From Pelagibaculum spongiae (GTDB lineage Bacteria; Pseudomonadota; Gammaproteobacteria; Enterobacterales; Pelagibaculaceae), in contig NZ_QDDL01000002.1 in NCBI RefSeq assembly GCF_003097315.1, positions 496,001 through 560,000 of the forward strand: a stretch of 64,000 bases of DNA. The letters run 5' to 3'. A model generated the notes under the pieces. It worked only from the letters and a program-made list of their open reading frames with translations. It had not been told where the DNA came from and ran no database searches. Positions 9,112 to 17,685 of the stretch are shown in pieces; position 1 is the first letter of the stretch, and every line of letters starts with the position of its first letter. The position numbers and the translations under genes are program-made.

Positions 9112-10074
9112 TTAGATCATCTCTATTCCATTAAGATTTTCAAAACAGCTATCTTTCGCTGTTAATAAAAAATCTTTCATAAAAGGTGAAGTTAACTGTT
9201 CTTCACGTACTGCAGCATATAATACACTCCACAATCCATTTTTCTCAGGTGGCTTCAACCGGCGAGCCTGAACATAGCCTCGCTGTAAATATTCATCTAA
9301 TGCCCAGTTAGGCAAAGCTGCTACGCCACGATTACTCGCCACCAACTGCAACATCATCACCGTCAGTTCTGACGTTCGTAAGCCAGCTGGTTCAACATCT
9401 GCTGGCTCTAAAAAATGACAGAAAATATCTAACCGCTGTCGATCAACCGGGTAATTAATTAATACCTGATTTTGTAAATCTTCCGCTTCGATCCATGTTT
9501 TCTCTGCCAATGGATTACGTTCGCTTAATGCTAACAATATTTCATAACGGAATAATGGGATATAACTAATACCTTCAATTGGCGAAGTATCAGAAGTTAC
9601 TACCAAATCAAGATCACCACGGATTAACGCCGGCATCGGTGCAAAATTAAATCCCGCCGATAAATCGACTTCAATATTCGGCCAATGCTGTCGATAATCA
9701 TCAATACACGGCATCAGCCACTGAAAGCAGCTATGACATTCAATTGCAATGTGCAATCGTCCAGCCTCCCCACTGCCCAGTCGAGTTAAATCTCTTTCTG
9801 TCGCACGAACCACAGGCAAAATCTGATCAGCTAGCTTCAATAATCTCAAACCTGCTGTAGTAAATCTGGGTGGCCGTGATTTTCTGATTAATAAATCATT
9901 ACCCAGCTTTTGCTCCATCTCCTTCAGTTGGTGTGACAGTGCGGAAGCAGTCAAGTGCAACTTATTAGCAGCTTCTGCCAAACTTTTGCTATGACGAATC
10001 GCTTGTAACGTCCGGAGATGGCGCAGCTCCAGCCGATCTTTGATCGTAGATACTTCAGGTTGAACTTTGTTCAT
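9112..10074 (-). CDS. metR: MetR, LysR-type regulator of methionine biosynthesis
   Basis: LysR-type regulator with an N-terminal winged helix (about residues 17-76) and a periplasmic-binding-like effector domain. The MetR-specific block ECHSCFQWLMP, then ALIRGDLDLVVTSD and YPVDRQRLD, identify it as MetR, which senses homocysteine and activates metE/metH. Length (320 aa) is typical. The ATG at 10074 has no clear ribosome binding site. A perfect MetR operator lies 18 bp upstream, between metR and a divergent MetE-related gene, as in other gammaproteobacteria. The target metE is truncated here, so MetR may now act on other genes. Confidence 0.92.
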   Translation of the reverse strand: MNKVQPEVSTIKDRLELRHLRTLQAIRHSKSLAEAANKLHLTASALSHQLKEMEQKLGNDLLIRKSRPPRFTTAGLRLLKLADQILPVVRATERDLTRLGSGEAGRLHIAIECHSCFQWLMPCIDDYRQHWPNIEVDLSAGFNFAPMPALIRGDLDLVVTSDTSPIEGISYIPLFRYEILLALSERNPLAEKTWIEAEDLQNQVLINYPVDRQRLDIFCHFLEPADVEPAGLRTSELTVMMLQLVASNRGVAALPNWALDEYLQRGYVQARRLKPPEKNGLWSVLYAAVREEQLTSPFMKDFLLTAKDSCFENLNGIEMI

Positions 10075-10091
10075 GCTTTTATTGAAATTAT

Positions 10092-10104
10092 TGAAATTGA
10101 TTCA
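10092..10104. promoter_or_regulatory. MetR operator
   Basis: TGAAATTGATTCA matches the known MetR consensus TGAA-N5-TTCA exactly. It lies 18 bp upstream of metR and 91 bp upstream of the divergent 10196 gene, the place expected for autoregulation and activation of metE. Confidence 0.75.
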
Positions 10105-10195
10105 ATAGTAAAACCACTAGACACTAGAAGGCAAGCGCCAGAAATTAAGTAGTCGCTCTGGCATAGCGCAAAATAATAACAGTACCGGAGAGACC

Positions 10196-10783
10196 ATGAG
10201 CCAGAGCCAAGTAACTCAACCCGCCCAGGATAGCCTGCAGCAGTTAACACAGCTTTTGAGTAGTTATTCAGTAGCAAGTCAGCCAAGCGAAATAGCCACG
10301 ATTACCGGGCCGGTCAGTTTCATGCGCCAGGCTCAACTAGAACTTCCGCTTGAAGAGCGGTTGAGCTATCTAAACCAGGTCGTCGATCAATATTGCAGAT
10401 TTTTACAGCAACAAGCAGACAGCGGACAGCAATGGATTCGAATCAATGAGCCTGCCTTCACTGGCAACTTAGCGGCGGTATGGTGGGAAGCTTTGGAATA
10501 TGCCTGTAGCCGTTTGTGTAGTGCGCCACTTAACTTATTAATTAGTGGTATTAACCAACCGGCAGAGAATCTCGATCGCCTATTAGATCTGCAAGCCGAT
10601 GGCATCGAACTGGATTTTACCGGTCAACCAGCATTGGTAGATATACTGCTAGATCGACTACCTGCTTATAAAGTTTTATCAGCTTACTTCCAAGCACACA
10701 CTACGCACTCAAAAATCATCGCTGCCAAACTGGAACAAGCGAAACAGAAATTGCCAGAAAGACTATGGATTAGAATTCTCTAA
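10196..10783 (+). CDS. Stand-alone MetE N-domain-like protein (195 aa), probable remnant of metE
   Basis: Residues about 35-150 resemble part of the N-terminal barrel of cobalamin-independent methionine synthase: ITGPVSFMRQA, WIRINEPAF and a DGIELDFTGQPA-like strand. MetE is about 750 residues; this protein has 195 and lacks the whole C-terminal domain with the zinc-binding His/Cys residues, so it cannot be a normal MetE. GGAGAG before the ATG and an undamaged reading frame suggest it is still expressed. It is divergent from metR across a MetR box, exactly where metE is expected. Its 3' end overlaps the convergent glycosyltransferase gene by 14 bp. It may be a decaying gene or a domain with a new role. 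Confidence 0.6.
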   Translation: MSQSQVTQPAQDSLQQLTQLLSSYSVASQPSEIATITGPVSFMRQAQLELPLEERLSYLNQVVDQYCRFLQQQADSGQQWIRINEPAFTGNLAAVWWEALEYACSRLCSAPLNLLISGINQPAENLDRLLDLQADGIELDFTGQPALVDILLDRLPAYKVLSAYFQAHTTHSKIIAAKLEQAKQKLPERLWIRIL

Positions 10784-12198
10784 AGACTCTGACCCGAGCT
10801 ATATCTTTAGTAGCCCATGATGCATTAAGTGTCTTGCAAAGGCTTAAAACAGGATGATAGTGAAAAAAATCTTGATTTAACTTTTCAAAATGATCGATTA
10901 AATCAGGAGTGTACTGCGTTAAGAAACCCTCAGGTTTATACGAAAAAGACTGCCTTAAAGTTCCGAAGTTTTTTATTAAAGATTCATCTGTGGTCACTCT
11001 TAAATCTTGCCAGAGACCGTGATGAATTGGCAAATAATCAAACAAAGCATGAAGGCCCGGCAGTCGATAATCAATCTTATCAGTTTCTCCTAACAGCTCC
11101 ATTCTATAACAATGCAAAATTTTATATTTACCATTGAAATGTTCAGATTCAATAGCTTCTTTCATAAACTTCAGCATGTGACCAGTACAATTAGAATAGG
11201 GCTTACCAATATATATTAAGCCATTTTCCATCCCGCATAAATAAATTGGAACAGGCTTATATATTGTTGACATAAAAGAATCGAATCCGGTTGAAACTCC
11301 CTGTGGAAGCACACAAGAACGAGGATTAGTTGGTTGATTAAATTGAGTAAACCTAACATCTTCAGTGTTAAATGAAAATTTTTCACTTCGATTATAAAGA
11401 TAAGAATCGATAACATCAGGAAGTGAAAAAAAAGTAAAATCTAAATATAATCCACCAAAAAAAATATAATATTAGTATTCTTAGTATATCGCATGCATGA
11501 GCATATTCTTGATGCTGAATAAGGCTATTAGCAAATATAAGCGTTACTCTAATTTCTTTATATTCTTTAGTAGCTATATCGTATAAATCATCTATGTTTC
11601 GTATTTCAAGTGATGCATGTTTTGCTATGTGGTCATACACACCATTCATTAACAACTGATTATTTGTCCATAATATATGTCTCGGATTCGCCAGTTTTCC
11701 TCCTGCTTTCAACCATTTTTGTGATAGCCTTTTTTCTGCAGCACATACTCTTGTAAAGGTATCTTCATCAGGAAGCTTTCCAAGCCAAATCCTATGGCTA
11801 ACAGCAACGCCTCCATTATCTTTAGGAAGAAAAGGATCACCCGATATGTTTAAAACAAGATTAACTCTCCGGTAACTCTCCGTAATTATTTTTATAAAAT
11901 TAAGTGTAATTTCATCTGAAACACCGGAAAAAAATTTTCGACATAGAACTGACGTCCGCATTATAGAAAAAGAATTTTGAAAATAAACTCGCCGATAAGA
12001 ACCAGTTTTTATATACGATAAAAAAACTTTTTTCAATAAAACACCAAATATTATTCCATTATACCCATGTAATTCAAGGCTAACTATTTTACTAATAAAA
12101 GTATCTTTTTCGATTAGATCGAGTCCTTTTAGCACATCACCAACTTCAGACTTGAGCTTTCGTAGTTCCATTAATAAAGCTTCTGAAGACATTTCCAT
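10770..12198 (-). pseudogene. TcdA/TcdB-like glycosyltransferase, frameshifted (paralogue 2)
   Basis: Two minus-strand frames together encode a 475-residue relative of the gene at 7-1380. The first half runs from the ATG at 12198 (HRIWLGK, HILWTNN, ACDILRILILYFF) and ends early. Removing one T from a run of eight (plus-strand A8 at 11457-11464) restores GGLYLDFTF and the whole second half to 10770. As in the first copy, the DXD region reads D-F-T. The break could be an error, a true loss, or a phase-variable switch, since an 8-nt homopolymer is slippage-prone. No other stop was found in the joined frame. Base composition is AT-rich, unlike metR nearby. Confidence 0.7.
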
Positions 12199-12442
12199 TG
12201 CTCTGTAACTTACAATATCATAAAGTATAGCCCAGCATTAACAACTAAAAAATCACCTCCATTATTTAGCTCTTTGTCGCATTCCATACTCTTACTTAGC
12301 GGCATAAAAAACAAAGTCATTTTTCAGTCATCGACATAGAAAAACTCCCATACATTAAAATAAAATTACATCATTAAAATCAACTTGATTTTGCCAGCCA
12401 AAGGCATATCCTAAAAGACATAAACCAACAGGAGATTGGGTG
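12199..12442. other. AT-rich intergenic region
   Basis: Promoter space between the glycosyltransferase copy and a small membrane-protein gene. I see no further gene or structured element, apart from the ribosome binding site GGAG at 12431. Confidence 0.4.
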
Positions 12443-12592
12443 ATGCTAAAGGTTATTGGTTGGCTTTTGCTAGGTAGCGGTTTGACGGTTTGCTTCGGTC
12501 ATATGGGTTTACTGCCTGGGTTGTTACTGATCATTGTTGGTGCAATATTAGTGACCAAAAGCTTAACAAGTGATAAGACAGCTTCTCAGTAG
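12443..12592 (+). CDS. Small two-helix membrane protein (49 aa)
   Basis: The frame starts MLKVIGWLLLGSGLTVCFG, continues with a Gly-Leu-rich second hydrophobic stretch (LLPGLLLIIVGAILV) and ends in a short polar tail. Two transmembrane segments fill almost the whole length. ACAGGAG lies eight bases upstream of the ATG, which favours a real gene. No function is recognised; it resembles the many short, uncharacterised inner-membrane proteins of gammaproteobacteria. Confidence 0.5.
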   Translation: MLKVIGWLLLGSGLTVCFGHMGLLPGLLLIIVGAILVTKSLTSDKTASQ

Positions 12593-12740
12593 TGACTGTT
12601 TTGTTTTAAACAAAACAACTACCAAGTACTCAAAAAACCTTATTTACGGAATAGCTTCGCATATTTAATTAATTTTTTTGAGCTTTTAGCTAGATTTTAT
12701 CATAAAGTTATGTCTAATTAGTCGTTTAGGTATAATTGAT

Positions 12741-14096
12741 ATGAAGGTATTTTATCAGCTCGTCCTACTAATTAGCGCTAGCTCCTTAGCTTTAGTAAGC
12801 TGTGGAGGCAGTAGTAATAGCAGTAGCCCTTTACCAAAATTACAAATCAATCAAATTGAATCTGATAGTTTTTTTATTGTCAAATCTAATAACAACAAGT
12901 GTTACGAAATTGTCGCCACAGACAATTCTCAAGTCTATGATTTGCAAAAAAACACTTGCGATATTTACAATAGAAACCAATGGTTTTATCGCCAGACTTC
13001 TGAGCAACAATTAGTACATCATGCGACACAAACGTTGTTACAGTTCTCTGGTGACAATCCTCATCAACTGTCTTCCATAGCAGAGCCTTCCTCGCCATTA
13101 ACACTCAATCAACAATTAGTGAATGAAAACATCTATCGAGCAACCACTGTTAGCTTACCTTTACCCATAGCAAAAAGTCGCTTTAGCTTCACTGGAAGCC
13201 CTGCATTATCTGAAATACTGGATACGATAAGCTATCAACAAGATGCAACCAACAATAATCTTGAAAATATCATATTGACCAGTAGAAACTTACCGGGCAT
13301 TTCTTTAGCTTTTTCAATTGAAAACAATCAAAATTTAAAGCGCTTTAAGTTATTACAAAACAACAATAACTTATGTATCAATAGCTTTTCAGCAGTTATT
13401 GATAGCCTGAATGAACAAGAAATAAATGGCGATAGATTTTTTAATATTGTTGTAAATTGTAGTAGTGGTCAGCTGAATTTTACGCTTTCCAACGAACAGC
13501 TCGAACAGTCATTTCCGCCCCCTGAACAAGCACTCTCTTTCACACCGATTGCTTCAACTACAGATGCTTATATGTCGGGGTTATATATCACAGGTTCTGG
13601 TAGAACCATCCTGAATTTTATTCGTCAAAACCCAACCGTTACTCGCTTGATATTTATAGATCTTCCTGGCTCAGAAGACGATGAGGAACTTGCTCACTAC
13701 GGTCCCTTTATTCGAGCTGCTGGCCTATCTACCCATATGCCGGCCAATGGCCAAGCATATTCTGGCGGCGTCGATCTTTTTCTTACAGGCACGAGTCGTA
13801 CTTTTGAACGAGGCGGTATTTTAGGTGTGCATTCATGGAGTGGTGGCGACGTAGATGACGCTTCAGAACTTACAGATAATGACCCTCGTCATCAGCGATA
13901 CATCAATTACGCTAATTCAATGTTAGGTAGCCCTACCGGAAGAAATTTTTATTTCTTTACCATTAAAGATGGCGTCGACTTTTGTATTATGAGCGAATCA
14001 CAATTAACGACTTATTCTGTTATTAGTAGTGTTGTCATTCCTACGCCAGCAGGTGTGACACCTATAACTAGAATAGATCCAAGTTGCAATGACTAG
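12741..14096 (+). CDS. Lipoprotein with a ClpP/crotonase-like C-terminal domain
   Basis: A 451-residue secreted protein. The N-terminus is a lipoprotein signal peptide ending LALVSC, with Cys as the lipidation site, followed by a Gly/Ser linker. Residues about 30-265 are a polar region without recognised domain. The C-terminal part (about 275-430) reads ITGSGRTILNFIRQNP, LIFIDLPGS, AAGLSTHMPANGQAYSG, then FLTGTSRTF and GGILGVHSW. This pattern resembles the periplasmic ClpP-like family (COG3904), in which the Ser in the GQAYSGG position would be catalytic. That assignment is by motif only. It is followed by a good terminator and appears monocistronic. Confidence 0.5.
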   Translation: MKVFYQLVLLISASSLALVSCGGSSNSSSPLPKLQINQIESDSFFIVKSNNNKCYEIVATDNSQVYDLQKNTCDIYNRNQWFYRQTSEQQLVHHATQTLLQFSGDNPHQLSSIAEPSSPLTLNQQLVNENIYRATTVSLPLPIAKSRFSFTGSPALSEILDTISYQQDATNNNLENIILTSRNLPGISLAFSIENNQNLKRFKLLQNNNNLCINSFSAVIDSLNEQEINGDRFFNIVVNCSSGQLNFTLSNEQLEQSFPPPEQALSFTPIASTTDAYMSGLYITGSGRTILNFIRQNPTVTRLIFIDLPGSEDDEELAHYGPFIRAAGLSTHMPANGQAYSGGVDLFLTGTSRTFERGGILGVHSWSGGDVDDASELTDNDPRHQRYINYANSMLGSPTGRNFYFFTIKDGVDFCIMSESQLTTYSVISSVVIPTPAGVTPITRIDPSCND

Positions 14097-14256
14097 CTTG
14101 TGATATCTGTAATATTTAAAGGCCTCTACCTGAAAATTAAAAAACAACCAGAAACGGAGTCATCATTGCAATTAATAGTTAAGTCTGCAGAACACTTTCG
14201 TTAGGCGTTTTAGTGCAGCCAGTGAATTATAAAATCACTGTGCGATGCATGAAAAG

Positions 14257-14289
14257 GTGCCAGTAGTTTTACTGCTGGCACTTTTTTTA
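14257..14289 (+). terminator. Intrinsic terminator
   Basis: GTGCCAGTAG and CTGCTGGCAC form a 10-bp stem (one G-U pair) with a 5-nt loop, followed by T7. It lies 160 bp past the 12741 gene and just before the convergent nfsB stop. The gap from 14097 to 14256 has no open frame. Confidence 0.8.
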
Positions 14290-14300
14290 TTGATTAACCG

Positions 14301-14942
14301 TTATAGTTCGGTAATCACTTCTTGCTGGGATAAACGCGCCTTAGCTGCTTTATCTACCGTATTAAAATCTTCTTCTGAGCGATAACCCACCGCAGCAACC
14401 ACCACTGAAGTTAAGCCTTTTTCTTTCAGACCTAAAAGCTGGTCCATTGCTTCTTCTGAAAAACCACCAATTGGGCAGCAATCTAGCTCTAATAATTGGC
14501 AAGACAGCATAAACTGGCCAAATGCCATAGCAACCTGCTGCTTCAGCCACTCACTTTTTTTGCCTGGCTCCATGCCTTCAGCGTAAGCACTCATCATTTC
14601 AAAGCGCTGTTGGTTAAGCGCTTCTCCACGAGTATCTGCAACATTTTGCTCAATCTTACGCACATCTTCAGCACCAAACTCAGTTTTGGCACAAAAAACA
14701 AACACGTGGGATGCATCATTAAATTTTGGCTGATTAAAATCCCAGGCAGCTGCCGCGATTTCCGATCTCACCTTTGGGTCAGAGACAATATAAAAGTGCC
14801 ATGGCTGACTATTAATTGATGACGGACTCAGTCGTAGCGACTCTTTTAGAATATCAATCTTGGCCTGGGGTACTTGCTTGTTGGCATCGAATATCTTGGT
14901 GCTATAACGGTTGCTTAGCTGATCAATAAGGTCAAATTTCAT
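14301..14942 (-). CDS. nfsB: NfsB-type oxygen-insensitive NAD(P)H nitroreductase
   Basis: A 213-residue flavoprotein of the nitroreductase family. It shows the FMN-binding pattern RYSTKIFD, SPSSINSQPWHF and DASHVFVFCAKT, with GLKEKGLTSVVVAAVGYRSEEDF near the C-terminus. These closely follow E. coli NfsB. It reduces nitroaromatics, quinones and related electron acceptors. The start has AGGA upstream. It appears monocistronic and convergent with the lipoprotein gene. Confidence 0.9.
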   Translation of the reverse strand: MKFDLIDQLSNRYSTKIFDANKQVPQAKIDILKESLRLSPSSINSQPWHFYIVSDPKVRSEIAAAAWDFNQPKFNDASHVFVFCAKTEFGAEDVRKIEQNVADTRGEALNQQRFEMMSAYAEGMEPGKKSEWLKQQVAMAFGQFMLSCQLLELDCCPIGGFSEEAMDQLLGLKEKGLTSVVVAAVGYRSEEDFNTVDKAAKARLSQQEVITEL

Positions 14943-15183
14943 AGTAACTCAATCCTGAAACGGAAAACTGCCTTATTAAATCGAGATTCAGCGAAAGAGG
15001 AAAGTATTAAGGTTGGAATTTATGATTGCCGGAGACAGCAAAAGACAAAAGGTGACAATCCGCCATATTTATTTTGGTTTTGATCAAAACCAAAAGCTCA
15101 ATACAATTGACGACAGATTGAAGACACTACCATGACTAGTTGGTGTGCAATATCGCTTGCTCGCTTAAGCTCGAGAAGGGCCG
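14943..15183. other. Intergenic region left of repeat A
   Basis: No gene seen. A 60-codon minus-strand frame (15098-15280) runs into the dispersed repeat and is rejected as a by-product of it. Confidence 0.4.
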
Positions 15184-15310
15184 TGGAAATAAATAATCTT
15201 TCTACGCTTTTGCGTAGGTCATCCTTAAGCCTTGGCGAAGCGTGACATTTCGTTGGAAAGTCACTATTCGCTTCGCTCATAACGACCTACATCAAGAGTA
15301 TTTCTTTCTA
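15184..15310. repeat. Dispersed palindromic repeat A, copy 1
   Basis: About 125 bp also found, with roughly 80 percent identity by eye, at 53811-53938. Both copies start TGGAAATAAATAATCTTTCT and contain GTAGGTCATCCTT, GGCGAAGC, TGACATTTCGTTGG and CTATTCGCTTCGCT. The element is strongly self-complementary: CTACGC-TTTT-GCGTAG at 15202-15217, GTAGGTC against GACCTAC, and GGCGAAGCG against CGCTTCGC. It lies between genes, has no coding capacity and resembles a REP/MITE-type mobile hairpin. Confidence 0.7.
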
Positions 15311-15416
15311 TATTTATAAGGTACTAATGAAATAAAAAACACCACTTCTTTGACAAAGAAATTTAATAGGAAATATTCGATAAAAAAGAAGCAGCATTAT
15401 TTATTAATTTTCATAA

Positions 15417-16331
15417 TTACAAATTAGACAAGTCAACTTCTACCGATAACGCATCGGTAAATTGCCCATTACTCGTGAACTCAGCTTGCGCCTGATACTG
15501 CAGAACATCTTGAGCCATTTGCGGCATTACAATAGCAGGGTTGCCTGCTAGCATTTGCTCGCCATTGGCAATAATTTCAGCAAAATTAGCTATTTTTCCA
15601 CTTTTGCTAGACCAGCGTAATTCAGCCTTCATCGGGCTAACTGCTATTTCAGTATTTTCAGCAACCGCTTGTGCCAGCACTAACTCTGCAACTTGCAGAT
15701 CTTGTTGTGCATTATTAAAACTAAAGCCTTGTTGGCTAAAACAATTGGCTGAATATTGCTGCTGGTTAACAGAAATCGCGGCTAAAGGTGCGCTCATATC
15801 ATCACGAACCTTGCTAGCTTGCGCAGTGTAATTAAGCCCTGCTAATGCCGCTTGGTTAGCCGAAGTGGCATCGGTTTGATCATATAATGCACTTTGCAAT
15901 GTTTCGGCCGTCAGATTTTGCGCGAAATCAGAATTAAAGGTGATCGTGGTATTTTGTGCCACTTCACCAATAATTTGTCCATTGGTACGCAGCACCCCAC
16001 CCTCTTCAATCAATTGAACTGGCTGCTGCAGGTAATCACCGGCGCACAAGCTCATCGAATAACCATTAGCATTAACTTCAATTCGATAGATCGCTTGATT
16101 CCAACTTTGTAAGCTACCGGCAAGTGACCCATGCTCTGGTGAGCCATCCAGCTGACCATTTACCTGGCCTTTAACCAGCCACAAGCCACTTAAATTGGCG
16201 GTAGAAACCTGTTGGTCACCCGGAATATTATCTGGAGCTTTATCGGAAGAAGGTGCGTTACTGCTACTACATGCAACTAAAAATGAGCTGCATAAACTGA
16301 CAAGTGCCAACTGGCGAGTAATCGAATTCAT
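15417..16331 (-). CDS. Lipoprotein of unknown function (304 aa)
   Basis: The N-terminus is a lipoprotein signal peptide with a lipobox FLVAC, Cys at about residue 21, followed by a Ser/Asp/Pro-rich linker. The rest is a Gln-, Ala- and Asn-rich secreted domain with two further cysteines (CAGDY and NCFSQQ), which could form a disulfide. I recognise no family. Position +2 after the Cys is Ser, so outer-membrane sorting is likely. The gene stands alone, with no clear ribosome binding site or terminator. Confidence 0.6.
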   Translation of the reverse strand: MNSITRQLALVSLCSSFLVACSSSNAPSSDKAPDNIPGDQQVSTANLSGLWLVKGQVNGQLDGSPEHGSLAGSLQSWNQAIYRIEVNANGYSMSLCAGDYLQQPVQLIEEGGVLRTNGQIIGEVAQNTTITFNSDFAQNLTAETLQSALYDQTDATSANQAALAGLNYTAQASKVRDDMSAPLAAISVNQQQYSANCFSQQGFSFNNAQQDLQVAELVLAQAVAENTEIAVSPMKAELRWSSKSGKIANFAEIIANGEQMLAGNPAIVMPQMAQDVLQYQAQAEFTSNGQFTDALSVEVDLSNL

Positions 16332-16563
16332 AAGCTTTATTATTTTTGTTAGAAGCGTTGGCCGATAATGAATAGCCAGCTAGCTGATTGCAATTAGAGA
16401 AAAAGCAATGGCAATATATCTGCCACGCCATATTCAGGTTTTCACCTCATTGATAGTAATTGCGTTTCGCGACTACTCACTGGTCGGCTAGGAATAGCTT
16501 TAGCCACAAGCCAGCTAAACTGGTGGTTGGAGATCTCGTTTTCAACACAAGAGCTTAATAACT

Positions 16564-16797
16564 ATGGAACTTAACCGACATAACTTCCGAACCTTGTTTA
16601 TGCAGCTAGGGCTATCTGACAACGACCAATCAATAGCCAATTTCATCGAAAACCACCGATCACTTCCCGCCAATATTCCATTAGAGGAAGCCGGTTTCTG
16701 GAATGCCTCACAAGCCATGTTTCTCCGGGAATCGGTGCAACTAGATTCTGACTGGGCCGAAGTGGTCGATCAGTTGAATCAGGCTTTAAGAGATTAA
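16564..16797 (+). CDS. DUF2789 family protein (77 aa)
   Basis: A short soluble protein beginning MELNRHNFRTLFMQLGL, with FIENHRSLP, FWNASQAMFLRE and SDWAEVVDQLNQAL. This order of motifs is that of DUF2789, a small family of unknown function common in marine and soil gammaproteobacteria. Length is normal. It precedes the LysE-type exporter by 160 bp on the same strand; there is no evidence that they share a transcript. Confidence 0.8.
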   Translation: MELNRHNFRTLFMQLGLSDNDQSIANFIENHRSLPANIPLEEAGFWNASQAMFLRESVQLDSDWAEVVDQLNQALRD

Positions 16798-16958
16798 AAA
16801 AAACAACGGCTGGGAATTAGTGCCCATTCCATGATTAAAGTATCAGCAGATAACCTAAATTAGCGGCGAGCCAATCCGACTATTGGCGCGCTGTGCTGAG
16901 CATTTCTCTGTTATTCTGTGGCATCTACCAGCCGTCTATTTATCAATGAGTTGTCTCT

Positions 16959-17588
16959 ATGTTGTTTGACCTTTGGCCTGCCATGATCGCCTTAACCCTA
17001 CTGACTATGGCTCCTGGTGCTGACACGCTAATCGTGATGCGTAATACCAGTCGCGGCGGCATGCTTGATGGTACCGTGACTAGCCTAGGTATTTGCAGCG
17101 GTTTATTTGCCCATGCATTAGTTTCGGCAGCCGGTATTTCGGTTATTTTATTACAATCAGCAATGGCTTTTAGCCTGTTAAAACTCGCGGGGGCTGGTTA
17201 TCTGGTTTGGCTGGGTGTTGGTAGCTTATGGCAAGCTTGGAAAGGCAGTAACGGTTTGAATATCGCCAGCGCTAATGAACATAGCTTTTCTGCGATGCGC
17301 TCATTTCGTGAAGGTCTGTTATCTAATGTATTAAATCCAAAAACTGTAATTTTTTATATGGCATTTTTACCACAATTTATCGACCCGACTGGTTCGGCAA
17401 TTTTTCAGTCGATGGTGTTAGCTAGCGTACACTTTTTGATCGCTATGACCTGGCAAAGTAGCTTAGTATTAATGGTCAATAAAGCAAAAAACTGGCTAGC
17501 AAAGCCTTCGGTTAATCGCGGATTTAATACAATAACCGGTGGTTTATTGGTTAGTTTGGGTGTTGGATTAGCGTTAGAAAATGATTAG
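16959..17588 (+). CDS. LysE/RhtB-family amino-acid exporter
   Basis: A 209-residue membrane protein with about six hydrophobic segments. The N-terminal block (LTLLTMAPGADTLIVMRNTSRGG) and FREGLLSNVLNPKTVIFYMAFLPQFI are typical of the LysE/RhtB family, which exports amino acids or related compounds. Substrate cannot be told. The chosen ATG has a weak upstream purine stretch. A long perfect inverted repeat follows the stop and may terminate transcription from both sides. Confidence 0.85.
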   Translation: MLFDLWPAMIALTLLTMAPGADTLIVMRNTSRGGMLDGTVTSLGICSGLFAHALVSAAGISVILLQSAMAFSLLKLAGAGYLVWLGVGSLWQAWKGSNGLNIASANEHSFSAMRSFREGLLSNVLNPKTVIFYMAFLPQFIDPTGSAIFQSMVLASVHFLIAMTWQSSLVLMVNKAKNWLAKPSVNRGFNTITGGLLVSLGVGLALEND

Positions 17589-17601
17589 TTTTATTTAATT
17601 A

Positions 17602-17651
17602 ATTCTAGACAAAACAATAGCACTAACAAGCACCTTTGTTTTGTCTAGAAT
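17602..17651. terminator. 16-bp perfect inverted repeat between convergent genes
   Basis: Arms ATTCTAGACAAAACAA (17602-17617) and its exact reverse complement (17636-17651), with an 18-nt loop. The A4/T4 blocks inside the arms are not at the outer edge, so this is not a textbook terminator, but the placement between convergent gene ends supports such a role. It could instead be a protein-binding palindrome. Confidence 0.5.
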
Positions 17652-17685
17652 GCTGCTTAGGTACAAATGTTATCAGTATGACAGC

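Noticed and set aside
15098..15280. 60-codon minus-strand frame
   Set aside because: It lies mostly in dispersed repeat A and has no ribosome binding site or family.
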